In this document: positions 58,242 through 64,000 of the stretch, in pieces
How the letters are laid out: each line of letters opens with the position of its first letter
Position numbering within the stretch: position 1 is the stretch's first letter
Assembly: GCF_037975245.1 (NCBI RefSeq)
Contig: NC_092581.1
Location: 5,299,501-5,363,500 of the forward strand
Source of the DNA: Apostichopus japonicus
Taxonomy: Eukaryota; Echinodermata; Holothuroidea; Aspidochirotida; Stichopodidae
DNA length: 64,000 nucleotides
Direction of reading: 5' to 3'
Program-made: the position numbers and the translations under genes
The notes under the pieces: generated by a model
What the model was told of the DNA's origin: nothing
Database searches by the model: none
Seen by the model: the letters and a program-made list of their open reading frames with translations, nothing else

Positions 58242-60152
58242 CCTCTTACTTTTACACATTCTCTTACACAGGCTCATTAGTGGATAAGCAGTTTCGCTTA
58301 CAGTTTTGTTTGATTTTATTTTGGTTTTAATATTTAGTATGTTTCGCACATAACAAATCCTTTACTTCTCTCCCCAAATAGAAACCTGTCCTGAACCGCC
58401 ATACGCCAGTTTAATCAACCTTACAGTTTCAGTACCTAACATGCATATAATACATTATATTATAGTATACGTCTTACAAGGTTATATATTGCCGTTTACT
58501 ATACAACAACAAGATAATAGTATACTATATTCGTGTGTGTGTGTAATCTAAATTCAAATCACGCCTGCTTACCCCAAGAGTCAAGAACCACTTATTTATC
58601 TACTTGAGAAACAAAAAGAAAATTAACTCGCATTGCATAAACTTATCAAATTTTGTCGTTCTATATAACCCTTAGAAGTTCAGATTGCCCTGGGCGCCAC
58701 ACGCACTCTTAAGATTGCCGAGATGTGCTTAATCTCTTCGCTATCGGTCTTGTTCAATGTTGCTTCCCGGCTTGAGCGAGAAGAAAACAAAATTTAAAAT
58801 ATCTGTTTTGGAATCAGAATGGAAATATTATGCATATATAAAGATATGAGGGAACCGAGAAAGATCAAAGGGTCGAAAGCGGTGACATGGTTAAACTATT
58901 TGTAACATACATATGACATTTATATGCCATAATATAAGTCATGTATATTGTATATATCGCCGATTGTTATAACGTGCTGACCGTTATGTTTATTAACTCA
59001 CTATATAGGCTGGCATGTCATGTACAGAAATAAAGAGCGCTGTGGATAACTGGCTCGATTTCATACGCAAGACGAAACGAGGAGGCTTACATCGGGAAAA
59101 TGATTAGTTTGGTTTAGGATGGGGGTTGGGTTATAGGGTGATAGTTTGGGCTAGATGCCGGTCGATGTATAAGTTACTTTGTACAAGTGGCAGCATGTCA
59201 CCGTCACACGCAATTTACTTTGAGATATAGGCGTAGTGTTTCTGTACCATTGGACCAGAGGTATAGCACGTGTAATTGGCTCGTACCCCACCCCTACCCC
59301 TACTCCCACCCCCCACCCAACCAATCATCCATTCACGTTCCCATCCCACAGTGACACTCCCCTATACATCCGCAAACATGTTGAATGCATGTAAAACGCG
59401 CTTGTCTGAAATGTATGTATAGCAGCTGTATATACAGAAACGACATAAATGAACATTGGTTGGGTTGAGAACACCAGTTTCCATGATAAATGTTATAAAT
59501 ACTCTCCCTTTGTCGGCCCAGCCGATGATTGAATGTTAGTTTTAAGTCTAAACAAGACTGAAACATTCAGTTGTTTTACATGTCCACACTTATACAAACA
59601 ACATAGGAAAGAGGTTGTTGGAAAGATGGTAAAGATTGATATGTGTCATTACGTATATACAAACATAATGGGGAGGGGTGGGGGGTTAGTGGGGGGGTGT
59701 TCAATGATTGGTGACAAGAGCAATGACACTTTGGATGATGAATGTATTATAAATAATACTTTATAAATATTATTTTTGAACTAACTTAGCTATTTTATCT
59801 TACAAATATGAAAGAGTATTGCGGGCTTACTGAATTGCTTATTAGCAGTGCGCATTTATCATGACATTAAAATTACCATATTTTAACAGGCCGCTTCGTA
59901 AGTTATTTTTTACCGTAATATTGTCGAGGCCGGATATATGATTTCACGGTTCACCTGTAGACTATTGTTTTTGTTTTGTTTTAGTTTATTTTTTATGCCA
60001 AAGTCTCTTGCTCGTCACTTATTGGTTCCTATAGCATCGGCACCGATGTGAAGTATACTAAGATGAAAACTTATGTGTTCAAAAGTTGAAGCGCCCTCAA
60101 TAGGCTCGTCGAAGGCGCTGGGCTTACTAATTTAAGTCCCATTGGCATTATG
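58242..60152. other. non-coding stretch with G-rich runs
   Basis: No exon recognised. C-rich segment near 59286-59318 and a G4-type run at 59670-59697 on +. Confidence 0.45.
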
Positions 60153-60399
60153 TCCAACGTGTCATGTATGTATGTATTGTATGTATTTTAGATCCTACTG
60201 TAAGTAGGAACTCGCGAAGAAGCCATCATTGCAAGCTGACCGAAGTCAGTCTCTTAGATTCATATTTTAACGTCCATGATAATGAATTGTCAATTGTCAA
60301 CAACTCTGTAACTGGACGACATACATTAATCTTGGAGTGACTCGAACTCGGGACCTTAAGATTGAAAGGTACCGGCGTTAACCACTGAGCTAACACTCC
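60153..60399 (-). mobile_element. tRNA-derived SINE, antisense
   Basis: Read on the - strand from 60399, the sequence begins GGAGTGTTAGCTCAGTGGTT. It has an A box (TTAGCTCAGTGG, complement of 60382-60393) and a B box (GAGTTCGAGTC, complement of 60339-60349) at tRNA-like spacing. The T-stem does not pair, so it is not a working tRNA. A non-tRNA body follows, and the element ends in a TACA-rich tail (complement of about 60164-60190). RNA polymerase III would have transcribed the ancestor. Its 3' partner LINE is not identified. Confidence 0.65.
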
Positions 60400-61199
60400 C
60401 CCCATGTTCCTGTATAATTCTGCCTTGGAGACATATTTGGACTGTCGGAAAACTAACTTGATCCCACGTCTCTGAGTGAGTGCCATTAAAGAAGTAGTGT
60501 GTGTTAAGGATGGCAAACTTTCGTTTGGGAAGGGTGCACGGGGAGAGGAAGAGGAGGGCATGAAGGGGCAGGGAGGGGAAAGGGATAAGGTGGGGGGCAA
60601 GGAAGGGGAAGGGAGATTGAGGGGTATGGGAAGAGGAAGGGGAGGGCAGGAGTTGGGTGAAGTTGATGAATTGCAATACCACTCATGCTTAATATATGGA
60701 CACTACATTATAGGCAAGTGTTTTGTTTTGTAGATAATTCGCAAACAGATGCTTTGAGCTAACCTTAGTTGTTAAAGAATGCTACGCCAGGTCGTGTTGC
60801 TTATTTGTGCATGTCTAGGTATAAGGGTGATTTCAAACTGAATAACCAAAAACTCGGCGAAATATTGACTTTTAAGAAGGATATTGAAGTTAGGCCTACT
60901 TCATATTAGTCGGTAACATTTTCTGAAGACTTCGCAAAATATGTGACCTCAGAAGATGAACGTAGCTTTTTTAAAAAGATCAAAAGCGATGATGTATTAT
61001 ACGGTACACCTATAGCCTCAGTTGAACATGTCGAACCTAATCCTTTCATGACCGTGACCAGGAAAAGGGATTTATTTCTGACCAAACATAAACTCTTTGC
61101 CTGAGAGGAATTGCAGCCATAGAGAAGAAAACAAATGACTGCGTTTATCAGATAATGATTGCAGGCATTTTGTTTTCATGCCATAAAAGTATTCCTTAA
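60400..61199. other. non-coding stretch with a long purine tract
   Basis: At 60518-60655 the + strand is nearly all purine with many GGGG runs. The long frames on both strands there are low-complexity artefacts. Nothing coding was seen in the remainder. Confidence 0.5.
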
Positions 61200-61520
61200 T
61201 AGAAATCACCCTACACACTACGGTAGAGTGCTCGCATGTGTCAGTATTAGCATTCTAAAAACATATCACCTGAACAACTTGTGGATGGTGGAGTGTTGCG
61301 TGTTAGTCGAGTATAGATTTTGTGGGTGGTTGGGTGTTCTTCCATGTGTGACTATAGAAACATTTAAACATATACCTGCACACGTTGTGGGTGGTTGAGT
61401 GTTGCATAAGAGTCTCAGCATATATACCTATATAATATAGTGGGTGGTTGGGTGTTCTTTCATGTATGACTATAGTAGCATCTCAAACATATAACTGCAC
61501 ACGTTGTGGGTGGTGGAGTG
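61200..61520. repeat. tandem repeat, about 120-bp period
   Basis: GTGGGTGGTTGGGTGTTCTT recurs at about 61320 and 61440. CACACGTTGTGGGTGGT recurs at about 61380 and 61500. Each 120-bp unit contains two related 60-bp halves, so roughly 2.7 units are present, diverged by small indels. Confidence 0.8.
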
Positions 61521-64000
61521 CTCGTAATGTGTGGGTCGTAGAATCTTGGAACATTAAAGGAACCGAATTGACGAAACTCTGTGCCACCTAAGTCCTTGAT
61601 GATTGTGTGATGATACTTATTAGAGAATTAGAGTAAAACTTGAGATTCTTGTCAAACATTGTTTGGTGGGGTGTATATTGGTTACAAGTGCTAGCAAGAA
61701 GCTTCACAAAATGGTGAAGATTTGACAATTTACACAAACATGCAGACTAGAAAAAGATACTTCTGTCAGCGAATGCAACATCATTTCTTTCAGGATGTAA
61801 ACCATTTATAAACAATTTGGGATACTCCAAGCAAGGCCTCCAAATACGTTCGTGTTTAGTTCATTGCAACTACTTGTGAAGACACAGATCCAACCCTTCT
61901 AGTAAGCCCTCAGTAATCTGATTTAAACTTCTCCTTTCTATATATAGCCACTTTTCCTTCATCCTGTCTAAATATACTGATCGTTTTTTTGTTTTCCTCT
62001 ATATTTTGGGGTTTCTAAATTTAGAACTTCTATATTAGGATATATTAGGCTGTGTGTTCTAAATTAAGACGTGGCATCGTTTTGGCCAAGTTACGGCCGT
62101 AGGTGTTTTTGAGTATTTTTGTCCCTCGTGACAGTTGGAAGCTACTAGATATTAACTCCATCAATCCACGAAACTTACATCACTGCGACAAGAAATTCTC
62201 ACCAATAGACGGAGATATTTATTGAATAAATTTATCTTTTAACTGACGAATGCTGAAGTACCAACTTTCGAAGTAATGTCTAACAGAGAACGTGGAAAAC
62301 AAATATTTGTGCTGGTCTAACCTGTGACGTCGATAAAGAGTATTTCATTTCTGAGATATACAAATACTTGAAGTAGGCTTCCTTTTAATTGGACTAGGAC
62401 ATGTGCATAGTGCAATAGTCACATGGACATTAAGGATGTCATTAATGAAAAATCTCATTTACATCTGATAGCAAGCCGAATTTCATTGGTATAGTAAAGG
62501 GTGGTATCTACCAAGGAAAAACAAAGCTAAATAGATGTGTACACGTTATGTGACGTCACATATAATTGCGCAATGTACTCCAGAATGATTGAGAATGACG
62601 CAAGAAAATTCCGTACGATTTATTTGAAAGGGGTTACAACTTGCTTTAGACCCCCCCCCCCCACCCGCCTCTTAGCCGCCCATCGGCCGCTTCCGGTCAC
62701 TCACTTGTCCATAACTTTGCCATATACTTTGCCATAGATATATTGTCACAGCCTTTATAACTGGCTTGAAATAAGCTACATTTCCATAAATATCGTCCCG
62801 GTTGTGAGGTACAATATCACCAGGTACCTTAATATCGCTAACATTTTTCTTTCGGTTCTAAATCTTCGGTTTAAATTCCTTTCTCAATTCCTTGAAGGAT
62901 GCGAGATCGAGGAGCGCGATATCACGACGGTAGCATAGCTTTTATAAACTCTTCCTCTGTACCTTATAACACATACCGGGGAATAAAACAGCCCTGGCAA
63001 ATATAAGACTGTAATCTCGGTGGAATTTGCGCACAGCAATTTGTCCCTGCACTGTTTCTGATTACATTAGCTTAGTCGGGATTGTCAAGGCGTCTTAATC
63101 TTCAAATTGGGTCCAATAACTTACTCTGACAAACGTCCAAGAAAATAGCTGCAAGGCGGTTTGTTCGAGTTAAATGAAAATCCGTGTCAACGAAGTCTCT
63201 TCATCTTCGTAACTGGATTGACCAATTAAAGGGGTGGATGCTGTTATAGGAACAGAAAATCGGCATGGGCGATACTGAAATTCAGTTATATAGCATATCG
63301 CTTATATGTATACTAACATGTATACATTGCACAAATTATGAAAGGGGGATAAGGTTTTAAATCCCCGTGACCATGACATTACGCTTTCTTTTTCACTTTA
63401 GCAACCGACCAAACCTGCCAGAGTACATAGTAAAGCTATGAGACTTCAATGTCCGAAGCCGTCGTATGAAAGGCTCTCGTACTTTTATTTATTTTATTTT
63501 TTGTTATTATTGTCATCTTTAATGAGGGTAGTCCTGCTCAGTGTAGAAGCACTCCTTTCCAAAGGAGCCCTCAATTGCTATCAAGTACCGTACTATCAGG
63601 CTATAGTCGATGACGGTTTGTTCCAAGAAAGATCACTATTGTGTCCTTGAAGATGAGTAAACAAATCTCGTATAACCGTATACAAGCTATTCTATGAATA
63701 TTAGTGCAAGTTCGTCTTTGTCGAGGAGGCATTTGTAGTGCTAATGTTATATTGAAGTATAGCTTACACAAACCTTTGTATAAATTCAATGAGACTTCTA
63801 TATGTGTGACTATAACTGTTTCAAAACAAGAAGTGACCTCCTTTAAGCTCTCTTCGTGTCGTTATCTTCAAACGATAAGGCCCAGACAGGGTAACAAGGA
63901 TCAAGAAACGGAATAGTCACGATATTTGAGAAGACGTTTTGCGTTTTGTATATCATTTACAAAACTGATTAGTATGATTTAACGGAATTCGAGGAATCTT
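61521..64000. other. non-coding stretch, nothing recognised
   Basis: AT-rich with a poly-C run near 62650. No exon with paired splice sites or recognisable motif was found up to the window end. Confidence 0.45.

Noticed and set aside
60226-60733. Overlapping 85-124-codon frames on both strands
   Set aside because: They run through the SINE and a GA-rich purine tract, and their composition is low-complexity.

Overview
This looks like nuclear DNA from a multicellular eukaryote, most likely a marine invertebrate deuterostome. An echinoderm, possibly a sea cucumber, is my guess from the style of the repeats and not from a recognised gene. The DNA is AT-rich, has no compact or operon-like gene packing, and carries about a dozen long (AT)n arrays, many minisatellites, GT-AG splice signals, tRNA-derived SINE sequence and several short DNA transposons with intact target-site duplications. 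No rRNA, functional tRNA, CRISPR array or bacterial or organellar gene was seen.

Protein-coding content is sparse. The one strong gene is an uninterrupted 351-codon frame on the + strand (27152-28207). It has a TATA box upstream and an ATTAAA poly(A) signal just downstream, and it encodes an unrecognised membrane protein with a C-terminal transmembrane helix and a short basic cytoplasmic tail. A second gene is proposed from two exons with compatible splice phase (43137-43281 and 45000-45083); its remaining exons were not found. A small - strand frame (25895 to 25641) starts with a signal-peptide-like segment, contains several dibasic sites and may encode a secreted peptide precursor. Two degraded coding relics lie near 18.0 kb (LINE ORF1-like) and 39.6 kb.

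Layout: 0.8-2.1 kb, a 1.18-kb hAT-type element inside an (AT)n array; 2-8.6 kb, non-coding with (AT)n arrays; 8.6-8.9 kb, a G-rich minisatellite; 9.7-10.4 kb, a hAT-type element with perfect ends; 12.2-12.9 kb, a large inverted repeat; 16.3-17.1 kb, a GATA-rich minisatellite; 25.6-28.3 kb, the gene-bearing segment; 32.0-32.35 kb and 52.9-53.2 kb, two same-length copies of one 369-bp hAT-type MITE; 34.9-35.3 kb, a fold-back element; 37.8-39.8 kb, an 87-bp direct repeat flanking 1.6 kb plus a broken reading frame; 40.45-42.98 kb, an element with short inverted ends built from repeats packed with nuclear-receptor half-sites; 43.1-45.1 kb, the two-exon candidate gene; 48.7-48.9 kb, a small hairpin-rich element; 52.1-52.6 kb, two short-period arrays, one of perfect palindromes; 58.2 kb, a hammerhead-like fold; 60.15-60.4 kb, an antisense SINE; 61.2-61.5 kb, a 120-bp-period repeat.

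The best candidates for something undescribed are the nuclear-receptor half-site element, the orphan membrane-protein gene, the possible peptide precursor and the palindrome array. All calls come from reading the sequence without database searches.
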